DNA from: Ferrimicrobium sp.
Lineage (GTDB): Bacteria > Actinomycetota > Acidimicrobiia > Acidimicrobiales > Acidimicrobiaceae
Reading direction: 5' to 3'
NCBI RefSeq assembly: GCF_027364955.1
Contig: NZ_DAHXOI010000004.1
Coordinates: 117,916 to 174,904 of the forward strand
Length of the DNA: 56,989 nucleotides
Shown: piece by piece, positions 1 to 8,366 of the stretch
Numbering within the stretch: the first letter of the stretch is position 1
How the letters are laid out: each line of letters begins with the position of its first letter
The notes under the pieces: generated by a model
What the model saw: only the letters and a program-made list of their open reading frames with translations
Databases searched by the model: none
Told to the model about the DNA's origin: nothing
Translations under genes and position numbers: made by a program

Positions 1-117
1 ATTGGTGTCTGGGGGTTTGGGATGGGGTTGTTGGTACTCTCCAACCTATGCCGCGTTGTTGTGAGTTCCCTGGTAACACGGGCAGCGCTTCTTGGGGAAT
101 GATGGATCGGAACTCCT

Positions 118-897
118 TCAGGCGGCATGGTGTATTTTGCTAGCGAGAATTCGGAGAAACTCCTGGCAATCTGCATGAATCTTGATGACTCCTCGGTTGT
201 CATAACGAGTGGGTCCCTGGTTGACTACGACAACTTGGCGTTCTCGCTCAAGCGCAAACGCGACAAGTCGGGCTGCCGGGTTGACAGAGAGGGTGCTACC
301 GAGCACGAGAAGGACTTGGGCGTTGTCGATGAGCTTCTGGGCCGTTTCTAGTCTTGTGGGCGGGACTGGTTCACCGAAGGTTACGGTGTTGGAGGTGAGC
401 AAGCCACCGCTGCGATTGACATCGCGGCAACGGAGGCAGGTTGGGTCGCTATCACCGTTGGCTACGCGAGTGAGCGCTTGGTCCATCGGTTGGATATCTC
501 CACAGCAGAGACAGCGAGTCTCTTGGATGCATCCATGCAGTTCGACCAGTGGGTAGCTGTGGCCGGTGCTCAGCCGATGGAGGCCATCGACGTTTTGGGT
601 AATCACACCGGTAAGCGTGCCGCTGTTGGCGAGTGATTCAAGAAGTTGATGTCCCTGCGTTGGTTGGGCGCAGTAGAGCGGGTTGGTGAGGCGATCCCTC
701 CACAGGCGTCTTCTCAATTCTGGATCGCTGCGATACTGGCTCACGCGCGACAACTTTGCTGCAGAGGGGTCCTTGGTCCAGATGCCATTTGGCCCGCGAT
801 AGTCGGGGATGCCAGCAGCGGTAGAGAGACCAGCACCGGTGAAGGCCACCATGGGTGCCAACTGGAGGCCTCTGATACGCTGTTCGAGGTCGGTCAT
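118..897 (-). CDS. cobB: Sir2-family NAD-dependent protein deacylase
   Basis: A cytoplasmic sirtuin of 259 aa that removes acyl groups from lysines using NAD+, releasing nicotinamide and O-acyl-ADP-ribose. The NAD-binding motif GAGLSTAAGIPDYRG begins at residue 21, TQNVDGLH spans about 100-107, the general-base histidine is in ELHG (about H121), and a zinc ribbon is formed by Cys129/132 and Cys154/157. GSTLSVNP follows near residue 200. Length and motif order are normal for bacterial CobB. Its start overlaps the stop of the upstream PPOX gene by 4 nt (ATGA), so the two are translationally coupled. The likely role is reversing acyl-lysine modification, for example on acyl-CoA synthetases such as the one at 16.6-18.2 kb; that target is inference. 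Confidence 0.93.
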   Translation of the reverse strand: MTDLEQRIRGLQLAPMVAFTGAGLSTAAGIPDYRGPNGIWTKDPSAAKLSRVSQYRSDPELRRRLWRDRLTNPLYCAQPTQGHQLLESLANSGTLTGVITQNVDGLHRLSTGHSYPLVELHGCIQETRCLCCGDIQPMDQALTRVANGDSDPTCLRCRDVNRSGGLLTSNTVTFGEPVPPTRLETAQKLIDNAQVLLVLGSTLSVNPAARLVAFALERERQVVVVNQGPTRYDNRGVIKIHADCQEFLRILASKIHHAA

Positions 898-1304
898 CCG
901 CTGACGGTTGGTCCGATGCGAGTCACGGCGATTTCGATGAGCACTCGGTGCTCTGTCACCATTGCCTCACGATAGCTTGCCCAGTCGTTGTGTTCACCCG
1001 CCGCTAAACGGTAATAGTCAATCAGTCGATCCATCGCTGTTGGCAGTGAATAAATGGTAGCGATCCCGTCGGCCTGTATCCAGCTGCCAAAGAAGGAATC
1101 GGGAAAGGCACAGACGAAAGCGGTGGGGTTCCGACGAAGGTTTCGGGTTTTGATGGCGGTCTCTCGCGACGAGACCCCGATGGTGGTGGGGCTCATTGGT
1201 ACTGCGAGGACCGGAGAGAGCTGGACTCCTCCATCGCTGCGATAGGTGCCAAGAACTGCATGGTGGTTCGTTGCCAAAAACTCTAGTTTGGGCGGAGTTG
1301 CCAT
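894..1304 (-). CDS. PPOX-class (split beta-barrel) F420/FMN-dependent oxidoreductase
   Basis: A 136-aa protein of the pyridoxamine 5'-phosphate oxidase-like split-barrel class. The N-terminal FLATNHHAVLGTYRSDG followed by QLSPV is the usual first beta hairpin of actinobacterial F420-binding PPOX proteins, and the middle segment with RETAIKTRNLRRNP is the phosphate- or cofactor-contacting region of that family. No signal peptide or membrane segment is seen. It is the first gene of a two-gene unit with cobB (ATGA overlap). The substrate cannot be read from the sequence; family members reduce or oxidise small planar compounds using F420H2 or FMN. Family placement is fairly secure, cofactor choice is not. 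Confidence 0.75.
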   Translation of the reverse strand: MATPPKLEFLATNHHAVLGTYRSDGGVQLSPVLAVPMSPTTIGVSSRETAIKTRNLRRNPTAFVCAFPDSFFGSWIQADGIATIYSLPTAMDRLIDYYRLAAGEHNDWASYREAMVTEHRVLIEIAVTRIGPTVSG

Positions 1305-1317
1305 GCAAAGTATCCTA

Positions 1318-2646
1318 TTAGTCCGTTGGTGTCTGTTCCTCGGGGCTTACTTCGAGTACGCCGTCGTTCTCATCAACTCGTCGTGCAACCTCTTCGGGGG
1401 GTGCTGCGTTGCGGAAGAAGAAGTAGTAGGCGAAGGCGGAGATCGTCTGGATGACGCTAGCTATCTCAAAGGGTAAAGAGAGGCTGACGTCATCGAGTAG
1501 ATAACCGGTCAGGGTAGGGGAGATTGCCATCACAATCTGGGACGGAAGATTTGATAGCGCGGCGACGCGGGCCTGTTCTGAAGGGTCCGCCATCGCGAGC
1601 ACGTAGGACTGACGCAAGGGCAGCGCCACCCGTTGGGCAAACATGCGGATCGTGTAGATAACACCAGCGATGACGAAGGTTGGCGAGAGTGCGAGAGGAA
1701 TGAGCAGTAGACCCTGCGCGATGCGTAGCCATGACGTGATACGAATGGTCCCAAAATGTTGTGCGACCCTTGGGGCGATGAGGCCAGAGCCCAGGGTGAT
1801 GATATTGACCAGTAGGTATAGTTCGCCGATGGTCACCTCGTTGGCGTGGTAACGGATATAGAGCCAATAGGTGACAAATGGTCCAAACATTCCAACGGCA
1901 GCCCCATTGAGGGTATTGGTGACCCAGAGCCGGTAGAGGAGCCACCGGGATCGCTCCGGGAAGGCGAAGACCTTCTCCTGTTTGTGCGCGCTCGGATGCT
2001 TGGCTTGCACGGGGTGGCTTGACAGAAACAGTGCGATGACGCTCGCGACCAATGCGGCCAGTGAGGCGATCAGCATGCTCGGACGGAAGACCGCGACCGC
2101 AGCTGCACGCAGCACGTGTTCATGTCCAGAGAGCGCTGCGAGGCCGGTGCCGATGAGTGCCCCTCCAGTCGAGGCGAGTGAGACCAGTGAGAAGGCTCGA
2201 TTGCGATTCGCTGGGCTAATGGAGTTCACGATCAGTTGGGATTCAGCCGGTTGGTAGGGGCCGACCATCCCCGCACCCGCACCCGCACCTCGTCCGAAGC
2301 TTGCGAGCGCCGCAAAGATAAACAGCACTGCGGTGTCGCTGGAGAAGGCATAGACGACGCCGGCGATGGCAACTAACGCTGGCACGATGACCATGAAGGA
2401 TTTCGCGCCAACTTTGTTTGTGGCAAAGCCGATGCCCGAGGACATGCCCGCAGCGACGAGTGCGACGATCAAGTACAGGATCCCGAGTTCGAAGCCGTTG
2501 AAACCCAGGGTCGCAAGGTAGAGAGGCACCGCGATCCCGGCGATCGCCCGCGACACACTCATCGCCACCCGTGCGGTAAAGATCAGCGATAGGTCCTTGG
2601 TCTGGAGTACCTCCAGCCATGAACCTGAACTTGCAGCCTTGGTCAA
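1318..2646 (-). CDS. MFS transporter
   Basis: A 442-aa integral membrane protein with the 12 hydrophobic helices and central cytoplasmic loop (about residues 210-230, rich in Lys, His and Gln) expected of the major facilitator superfamily. The Gly/Ala-rich segment GRGAGAGAGMVGPYQP near residue 120 and a long acidic C-terminal tail are visible. It is 13 nt upstream of the PPOX-cobB pair on the same strand, so all three may share a transcript. Substrate is not identifiable; single-component drug or metabolite efflux is the commonest role for such proteins. Confidence 0.85.
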   Translation of the reverse strand: MTKAASSGSWLEVLQTKDLSLIFTARVAMSVSRAIAGIAVPLYLATLGFNGFELGILYLIVALVAAGMSSGIGFATNKVGAKSFMVIVPALVAIAGVVYAFSSDTAVLFIFAALASFGRGAGAGAGMVGPYQPAESQLIVNSISPANRNRAFSLVSLASTGGALIGTGLAALSGHEHVLRAAAVAVFRPSMLIASLAALVASVIALFLSSHPVQAKHPSAHKQEKVFAFPERSRWLLYRLWVTNTLNGAAVGMFGPFVTYWLYIRYHANEVTIGELYLLVNIITLGSGLIAPRVAQHFGTIRITSWLRIAQGLLLIPLALSPTFVIAGVIYTIRMFAQRVALPLRQSYVLAMADPSEQARVAALSNLPSQIVMAISPTLTGYLLDDVSLSLPFEIASVIQTISAFAYYFFFRNAAPPEEVARRVDENDGVLEVSPEEQTPTD

Positions 2647-2734
2647 CGTCGCGCCCTGCTATACATACTCCCTACAAACTAGTTGTAGGCAACAAGTATT
2701 CCTGTCGCGGGAAGGATGATCCTCGCCCTAGGCG

Positions 2735-5689
2735 CTATTCGCTGATGTCCGGAGAGAAGCCCTGGCGCAAGAGATTTTCTGAGATCACTTGCTGATCGGC
2801 AAATTGGAGGAGGTAGGAGGGTCCTCCCGCCTTGAAACCTACGCCAGAGTTGCCAAAACCTCCGAAGGGATGTCGCCCTGGAATGGCTCCGGTGATTCCA
2901 CGATTGACATAGAAATTTCCGGCCCGGGCTGCATTCGCCACCCGCGCGATCGCTTGCGCAGAGCGCGAGAAGACCCCCTGTGTCAGAGCATAGATCGTAT
3001 CGTTGGCACGCCAGATGGCGTCATCGAGATCGCTTGCGCGCTCCACGGTCAGCACCGGGCCGAAGATCTCCTCTCGATACAGCGGGGATTGGCGATCCGG
3101 ATTGACAAAGATGGTGGGTGGGACAAAATAGCCGTCGAGATCTGGTCGAGCGCCCTGATAGAGCAGTTCAGAACCAGCCTTGCCCGCTTCGATCATGCCG
3201 GTAATTTTGGCCAGTGCTGCGTCATCGATGACTGGACCCATCTGGGTGGCCGGGTTGCGAGGGTCACCGATGATCAAGGTTTTGGTAGCCTGAGTCAGTC
3301 GGTCTACGAAGGCATCAAAGATCTGACGGTGAACGATCACCCTCGAACAGGCGGAGCATTTCTGACCCGCAAAGCCGAAGGCTGAGTAAATAACGCCAGG
3401 TACCGCCTGATCGAGGTCGGCATCAGCATCGACCACAATGGCGTTCTTGCCACCCATCTCGGCGATCACTCGCTTCAAGGAGGTCTGCCCAGGTACGACT
3501 CGACTCGCGGCTTCGATGATGTCAAGCCCGACGGCTCTTGAGCCAGTGAAGGCGATGGTGGAAATGAGCGGGTGACGCACGAGCCTTGCGCCGACCGTCT
3601 CACCTCGGCCAGGGACGAAACAGAGGGCACCTGCAGGTAGCCCCGCGTGTTCAAAGGCACGGGCGATGTAACTCGCCGTGATCGGAGTCTGCTCCGCCGG
3701 TTTGAGAATGACGGAGTTGCCCATCACCAGTGCGGCAGCGGTCATGCCCATAGGGATCGCCAATGGGAAGTTCCAGGGTGGGATCACAAGAGTGAGACCA
3801 CGGCTACGCCACCGTAGCTGGTTGGTTTCGCCAGCGGGGGAGTCCAGACGCTCGGTGGCGAGTCGCTCCGCCCAGATGGCGTAGTATTCGAGGAAGTCGA
3901 TCGCTTCACCGATATCGTTGTCCGCCTCAAGCCAGGGCTTGCCTGCCTCCATCACCTCGACCGCGTTGACCTCGCTGCGACGGCTCCGCAGGTAGGTTGC
4001 TGCTTTCCGGAGTACGGCGGCACGCTCGGGAAGCGTTGTACTGGCCCACTTTGGCTGTGCTGCGAGTGCCGCTGACACCGCTGACTCCACCTGCTCCTCG
4101 CTCGCCTCCTCTACCGTGGCGAGCGTCTGAGTCGGCCTCGTTGGATTGAGAGAGTTCGACCACGTGGCAGTCTCGGGGAGAGGACGTCCAATCGAGAGCC
4201 GAACCTTGTTGGAAGCCCCTAACGTACCGGCGATGCGGTCAATCGCCTCTTGTTGGAGTCGCATCTCGTGCTGATGGTGGAACTCTGTCGTGGGTTCGTG
4301 AGCATAGCCCACTGGGTAGCCAGCGGGAGGCTTGGCACCATGGGTGGGTTTTGGAGGTGCCACCAGCCGGGCTATCGACTGCTTACCGCCGAATCGAGCT
4401 CGCACAAAGGAGGAGTTCGAGGTGTTTTCAAGAAGCCGACGCACGAGGTAGCTCATTCCGGGCAATAGCTCACCCACTGGGGTGTAGATCCGCACGGATT
4501 GGCCCTGGGCGAGCAGCGCCGAGGCCATTGGCTCTGCCATGCCATAGAGCATCTGGATCTCGTAGTCGGTTGGAGTGAGCCCGTGTGCGCGCGCGTAGGC
4601 GATCGCGAAGGACAAGGACCTCAGGTTGTGTGAGGCAAAGGCGGGATGCACCCTTCGATGGTTGTCCAGGAGAAGCTTGACAGACTCCTCGTAGCTGATG
4701 TCGCTCTCTGCCTTGTCGGTAAAGACCGGGGGAGTGTGAGATTCGGCTGATGCCTGCGCAAACTCGGTATCCCAATAGGCCCCCTTGACTAAACGGATCC
4801 AAAGGCGAGGGTGGTCAGACTCTTGGTCATGGAGGAGATTGAGCAGTGTTTTCAGTTCGGTGACGTGGCGACGCAGGTAGGCCTGCATGACCAATCCAAG
4901 TTGGAGGTCGGCAAAGTTCTTGTCCAAGACCAGCCGATTGAAGACCTCAAGTGTGAGCTCGTAGGTGTCATAGTGTTCCATGTCGAGGAAGATCAGCGTG
5001 CCGGCATCCTGGGCTGATTTGAGCAGTGGCGTGATGCGCTCGATGACCTCTTCGATGGCACCCTCGCGCTGGAGTGGGCCATAGTGGGGTGTCAATGCGC
5101 TTGGCTTGACACTGATACTGACCATTGGTCCCGTTAGCTTCTTGTTCACCGCGAGGAACGGTGCCGATGTGGTTAGCCGCTCGTGAATCTCGGTGATCCG
5201 GTTGATGTAGCGGTCACTCTCCGGGTAGGTGATAATCTTCTCGCCGAGGAGGTCGACGGTGGTAAGGTAGCCCTGCTGGGCCATCTGGCCCACTTTCCGA
5301 GCAATCTCATCGAGTTCGGTGCCGAGGATGAATTGGTTCGCCATCTCGATGATGTTGTTGCGGGTCAACGAGGTGAGTACGGAGCGGCCGATCCCAAGCT
5401 TTGAGGCGAGCGATTGGCTCGTCGCCATCCATTTCGGGGCTCGTGGATCGAGGTATTCGCGCACGTGTGCAGTGATCTGTTCGGGTCCCTCGAGGGTCGG
5501 GAAAACGTCGACGAGCCGAAAAAGATCGGCACGAAAGACCGGGTCTTTCAGGGCCTGTTTCATCACAAGCGAGGCGAGTCCCTTGAGCTGGTAGACACCG
5601 CTTGGGCCGTCATAGGTGCTGATGGCCGCTGCGATCTCTTGAATGGTTGACTCCAGCGAAGTAGCGGTGGTGGACTCTGTGCTCATCAC
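2735..5689 (-). CDS. putA: Bifunctional proline dehydrogenase / L-glutamate-gamma-semialdehyde dehydrogenase
   Basis: A 984-aa fusion enzyme converting proline to glutamate: an FAD-dependent proline dehydrogenase (roughly residues 130-450) followed by an NAD-dependent P5C dehydrogenase (roughly 510-975). The first half carries LWIRLVKGAYWDTEFAQA, the PRODH barrel signature. The second half carries the ALDH features PPWNFPLAIPMGM, the catalytic Glu in EMGGKNA (near 743) and the catalytic Cys in AGQKCSACSR (near 776). It lacks the N-terminal ribbon-helix-helix DNA-binding domain of E. coli PutA and has no extra C-terminal domain, so it is a pure enzyme rather than an autorepressor. Two Met codons begin the ORF and either could be the start. 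It diverges from the hydrolase at 5768. Confidence 0.95.
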   Translation of the reverse strand: MMSTESTTATSLESTIQEIAAAISTYDGPSGVYQLKGLASLVMKQALKDPVFRADLFRLVDVFPTLEGPEQITAHVREYLDPRAPKWMATSQSLASKLGIGRSVLTSLTRNNIIEMANQFILGTELDEIARKVGQMAQQGYLTTVDLLGEKIITYPESDRYINRITEIHERLTTSAPFLAVNKKLTGPMVSISVKPSALTPHYGPLQREGAIEEVIERITPLLKSAQDAGTLIFLDMEHYDTYELTLEVFNRLVLDKNFADLQLGLVMQAYLRRHVTELKTLLNLLHDQESDHPRLWIRLVKGAYWDTEFAQASAESHTPPVFTDKAESDISYEESVKLLLDNHRRVHPAFASHNLRSLSFAIAYARAHGLTPTDYEIQMLYGMAEPMASALLAQGQSVRIYTPVGELLPGMSYLVRRLLENTSNSSFVRARFGGKQSIARLVAPPKPTHGAKPPAGYPVGYAHEPTTEFHHQHEMRLQQEAIDRIAGTLGASNKVRLSIGRPLPETATWSNSLNPTRPTQTLATVEEASEEQVESAVSAALAAQPKWASTTLPERAAVLRKAATYLRSRRSEVNAVEVMEAGKPWLEADNDIGEAIDFLEYYAIWAERLATERLDSPAGETNQLRWRSRGLTLVIPPWNFPLAIPMGMTAAALVMGNSVILKPAEQTPITASYIARAFEHAGLPAGALCFVPGRGETVGARLVRHPLISTIAFTGSRAVGLDIIEAASRVVPGQTSLKRVIAEMGGKNAIVVDADADLDQAVPGVIYSAFGFAGQKCSACSRVIVHRQIFDAFVDRLTQATKTLIIGDPRNPATQMGPVIDDAALAKITGMIEAGKAGSELLYQGARPDLDGYFVPPTIFVNPDRQSPLYREEIFGPVLTVERASDLDDAIWRANDTIYALTQGVFSRSAQAIARVANAARAGNFYVNRGITGAIPGRHPFGGFGNSGVGFKAGGPSYLLQFADQQVISENLLRQGFSPDISE

Positions 5690-5767
5690 CGCATACTACC
5701 CTTTAAGCGTTCTGTTGTCAAAGATGTTTCGGTGCGTATTTCTTTGTAGGAATTGGTTTCATAAGAG

Positions 5768-6646
5768 GTGAGGTGGCGGGTTGTGGAGACGCTGAGTGCG
5801 AAGATGCGAGATGGAGTCCGGCTGGTGTTGGATCGATTCGACCCAGTTGGCCCAAGCCTCACCGCTTCGGTAATGCTGCTGCACGGGCTCTCATCAAATG
5901 CGCAATTCTGGTGGCCCGTTGCTCGTCTGCTCTCGGCAATGGGGGTCTGCACCTACACCCTTGACCAACGTGGACACGGCCGATCGGGTGGCGCACACAC
6001 ACCGATGGGGGTGGGTGTGAGCGCGGACGATCTCCTCAGCGTCGTGCAAGATCTCCCCAGTGGGGAGCCTTTCGGGGTCATAGGTCAGTCATGGGGGGCG
6101 TCAGTCGCGTTGCACTACGGTGCGTTGAGTGCTGATCAGCCAGGGGTTCGCCCCTACGTAGTGGGACTCGTCGATGGGGGCTTCCAGGCGATGGCGCGTA
6201 GTTTTTCCTCGCGAGAGGAGGCCGTACGGGTGCTTCGGCCAGCCGATATCGACGGGAGGCCGATAGAGGAGCTCGATGCTTTCTTTGAGCGGCGCTACCG
6301 GGACTGGGATCCGGAGGTACTTCTGGCTGCTCGCGCTGGTTTTCGTATCGACACCAATGGTCTTGCCTATCGACGACTGAGCATCGACGACCACATGATG
6401 ATCCTTAATGACTTGCTTGACTATGAGCCTCACATCGATGCAGGGCGTCTCCGTTCCAAACTGCTTCTGATCCCCGCGTTGTCAGGGCAGCCGGAGGCGG
6501 ATGAAGCCAAGACAGTCGCGGCTGGTCGACTGCTAGCCGAGGCCCCCAACCAGGGTTGGCTCTATCCCATCCAGGGTGATCATGATCTGCATGCACAGTA
6601 TCCAGAGCAGATCGCAGCGATTATCTTTGATTCCCTTTCCGCTTGA
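5768..6646 (+). CDS. Alpha/beta hydrolase
   Basis: A 292-aa soluble alpha/beta-hydrolase. LLHGLSSNAQFW near residue 40 supplies the oxyanion-hole HG motif, YTLDQRGHGRSG the following strand-turn, and GQSWGAS (about residue 100) is the nucleophile elbow with the catalytic Ser. The late GDHDLH supplies the expected catalytic His. Start is GTG at 5768; the next in-frame GTG is five codons later. It stands alone, divergent from putA with under 80 nt between them, and is followed by a repeat-containing intergenic region. Substrate unknown; esterase, lactonase and C-C hydrolase are all possible. Confidence 0.88.
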   Translation: MRWRVVETLSAKMRDGVRLVLDRFDPVGPSLTASVMLLHGLSSNAQFWWPVARLLSAMGVCTYTLDQRGHGRSGGAHTPMGVGVSADDLLSVVQDLPSGEPFGVIGQSWGASVALHYGALSADQPGVRPYVVGLVDGGFQAMARSFSSREEAVRVLRPADIDGRPIEELDAFFERRYRDWDPEVLLAARAGFRIDTNGLAYRRLSIDDHMMILNDLLDYEPHIDAGRLRSKLLLIPALSGQPEADEAKTVAAGRLLAEAPNQGWLYPIQGDHDLHAQYPEQIAAIIFDSLSA

Positions 6647-6707
6647 TGCAACAAGCGCACCATCCTCTGTGCGGTTGAAGATCGTTGGCCCTTGTCGATC
6701 AGGCGCT

Positions 6708-6771
6708 CGGTACTCCGGCAACTCGGTACTCCTGCCACTCGGTACTCCTGCCACTCGGTACTCCGGCCGAT
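6708..6771. repeat. 16-nt tandem repeat, four copies
   Basis: Four consecutive 16-nt units: cggtactccggcaact, two identical cggtactcctgccact, and a last copy ending in cggccgat. The two central units are identical and the outer ones diverge in their last bases. Confidence 0.9.
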
Positions 6772-7070
6772 CTGGGCTGCCATGGGCTGTGGCATCGAGC
6801 ATGTTTGATCATGTGCTCGACGTTGGATCTGGTTCGCGGTTCCACGGACCAGCGGCGAGGAGCTTGCGGACGCCGTTGGGTCTGACAGCGAGGGACGGTG
6901 GGATGTTTTGCATATTCTCCCTGTCCGGCCCATCATGATATCGAGGGTCCACGGAGAGGGCCCCATCACCTGCTGGCACTCACCGAGTAGCAAGGAGGGC
7001 CCACCACAGAGGACCCCGCTGGCTAGACAAAGACTGCTCGGTAAGAGGACTCGACAAACGACCTCGTGAT

Positions 7071-7134
7071 ATTGATGCATGACGCCATTGATGCATGACG
7101 TCATTGATGCATGACGCCATTGATGCATTGCATG
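7071..7134. repeat. Second 16-nt tandem repeat, four copies
   Basis: Units attgatgcatgacgcc, attgatgcatgacgtc, attgatgcatgacgcc and a degenerate attgatgcattgcatg. Each contains the palindrome atgcat. The unit length equals that of the unrelated array 300 nt upstream. Confidence 0.9.
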
Positions 7135-7164
7135 ATCGATGGTGTTCGAGCGGCTGGTGGGCCG

Positions 7165-8214
7165 TTACCCGAGGATGGACAACGAGGAAAAGTCACCCTG
7201 TTGATCAGTAAAGGGTTCGGTGTAGACGGCATCGGGCTCTAGGGCCCGGACGGCTCGCGTGCAATCTTGGACGAAGGCGTCACTGCCGGCGATGAAGACT
7301 GCGGTATCGGCGAGGCGAGGAAAGATATCGCTGAGCATGCCGGGGAGGCGCCCATGATAATGTGGTAGCTCCCCGCAGCTCGGATCGTGAGGGTGCCGCG
7401 TGTAGGTGACCTGGAGTTCAAAGTTGGGGTATCGATGGGTCAGGTAGGCGAGTTGGCCAGGGGGGTAGACATCGCTTGGCGTACGTGCGGAAAATAGCAG
7501 CGTGACGTGATGGGCAAATCCCCGGCGTAGTGCGGCTTCAGTGAGTGAAAGGATAGGTGCCAAGCCCGATCCTCCCGCGATGAGCAGGACCGGTGTCGCG
7601 ATGGCGGGGTCTCCGATAAAGGAGCCGTAGGGCCCGTTGATCATGAGCGTGTCGCCGATGGCGACGTTATTGGTCAGCCAGGTGCTGGTTTGGCCGAATG
7701 GTTCTCGGGTGATCTCGAGGATCAGCTCACCGTCGGGGCGGGGTGCGTTCGCCATTGAATAGTTGCGCAAGGGGTACTCGGGTGGTGATCCAAGCTGTAC
7801 GTGTTGACCTGGCCAAAAGCGCAGCGGGTCACCGAGTGGTCGCAGTCGCAGTTCGACGATGGAAGGGGTGCGTTCTAGCCGTTCTACGACGATATGTGGT
7901 ACCTGCTCTCGAGGGGGGAACAGGGTGGGCTTGGCGTCCTCCGTACCCCATTCGATCTCCAGATAGTCTGAGAGAGGTTTGGCCATGCACATCGCGCCGT
8001 AGCCCTGCTGACGTTCCTCCTGCGAGAGCGCCATATCGAGGACGAATCCCTGATCGAAGGAGCCTGAGCGCACCTTGACTTTGCACTCTCCGCATGTCCC
8101 AGCTCTGCAGTTGTTGGGCAAGGCCCAACCTTCGGCCTCCAAGGCGGCCAAAACCGTCATGCCATCAGGACAGGGTATCTCGTTACCGGATGGGTAAAGT
8201 CGAATGATCGACAT
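7165..8214 (-). CDS. Ferredoxin-domain FAD/NAD(P)H reductase, oxygenase electron-transfer component
   Basis: A 349-aa electron-transfer flavoprotein that would pass electrons from NAD(P)H through FAD and a 2Fe-2S centre to an oxygenase. The N-terminal plant-type ferredoxin domain has Cys36, Cys41, Cys44 and Cys76 (NNCRAGTCGECKVKV ... MCMAKP). The FAD-binding RNYS lies at 150-153 and the NAD-binding GGSGLAP at 214-220. I chose the ATG at 8214 because AAAGGAGG sits four bases upstream; a longer frame to 8274 has no such site. This ferredoxin-first order is that of phenol, toluene and benzoate oxygenase reductases; PaaE has the reverse order. It diverges from the di-iron protein gene across a shared promoter region, making that protein its probable partner (inference). 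Confidence 0.88.
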   Translation of the reverse strand: MSIIRLYPSGNEIPCPDGMTVLAALEAEGWALPNNCRAGTCGECKVKVRSGSFDQGFVLDMALSQEERQQGYGAMCMAKPLSDYLEIEWGTEDAKPTLFPPREQVPHIVVERLERTPSIVELRLRPLGDPLRFWPGQHVQLGSPPEYPLRNYSMANAPRPDGELILEITREPFGQTSTWLTNNVAIGDTLMINGPYGSFIGDPAIATPVLLIAGGSGLAPILSLTEAALRRGFAHHVTLLFSARTPSDVYPPGQLAYLTHRYPNFELQVTYTRHPHDPSCGELPHYHGRLPGMLSDIFPRLADTAVFIAGSDAFVQDCTRAVRALEPDAVYTEPFTDQQGDFSSLSILG

Positions 8215-8312
8215 GGGGCCTCCTTTGAGTTCTCGACACACACGACAGCCTCGGCATGATGCGATGCTACTCACCGGGTCATCGGATCAAACCATAACGA
8301 GCGCGACCGTGC

Positions 8313-8318
8313 TACTAT
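8313..8318 (+). promoter_or_regulatory. Candidate -10 box of the catabolic operon
   Basis: TACTAT lies 49 nt before the GTG start of the di-iron gene and just upstream of the palindrome at 8329. No convincing -35 element is visible at the matching distance, so the site is tentative. Confidence 0.35.
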
Positions 8319-8328
8319 TGTAGTGTCC

Positions 8329-8346
8329 CGACCGAATGGTCGGTCG
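8329..8346. promoter_or_regulatory. Palindromic operator, probable TetR-family binding site
   Basis: CGACCGAATGGTCGGTCG is a perfect inverted repeat with 7-bp arms and a 4-bp centre. It sits downstream of a candidate -10 and 20 nt before the start codon at 8367, the position expected for a repressor block. The operon it heads encodes a TetR protein (12335-12946), the most likely ligand. A-C-C-G...C-G-G-T-type palindromes are typical for TetR regulators of acyl-CoA catabolism (family knowledge). Confidence 0.65.
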
Positions 8347-8366
8347 ATGTGTGAAAGGGGAATAAC

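Larger units (their letters stand above)
6647..7164. other. Repeat-bearing intergenic region without a gene
   Basis: These 518 bases separate two convergent genes. No reading frame here has a ribosome-binding site or protein-like composition; the longest minus-strand frame is created by the repeats themselves. The region contains two separate four-copy 16-nt tandem repeats (6708-6771 and 7071-7134). No strong intrinsic terminator was seen. Confidence 0.6.

Noticed and set aside
6580-7128. 182-codon minus-strand frame
   Set aside because: Its sequence is produced by the 16-nt repeats (reiterated His/Met/Ser and Arg/Val/Tyr) and overlaps the end of the hydrolase gene.
6708-7134. CRISPR array
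   Set aside because: The units are directly adjacent with no unique spacers, and no cas genes are near.
8215-8274. 20-codon N-terminal extension of the reductase, with CRGCRVC
   Set aside because: The internal ATG at 8214 has a strong ribosome site and fits the ferredoxin domain start, so the Cys-rich extension is not believed.
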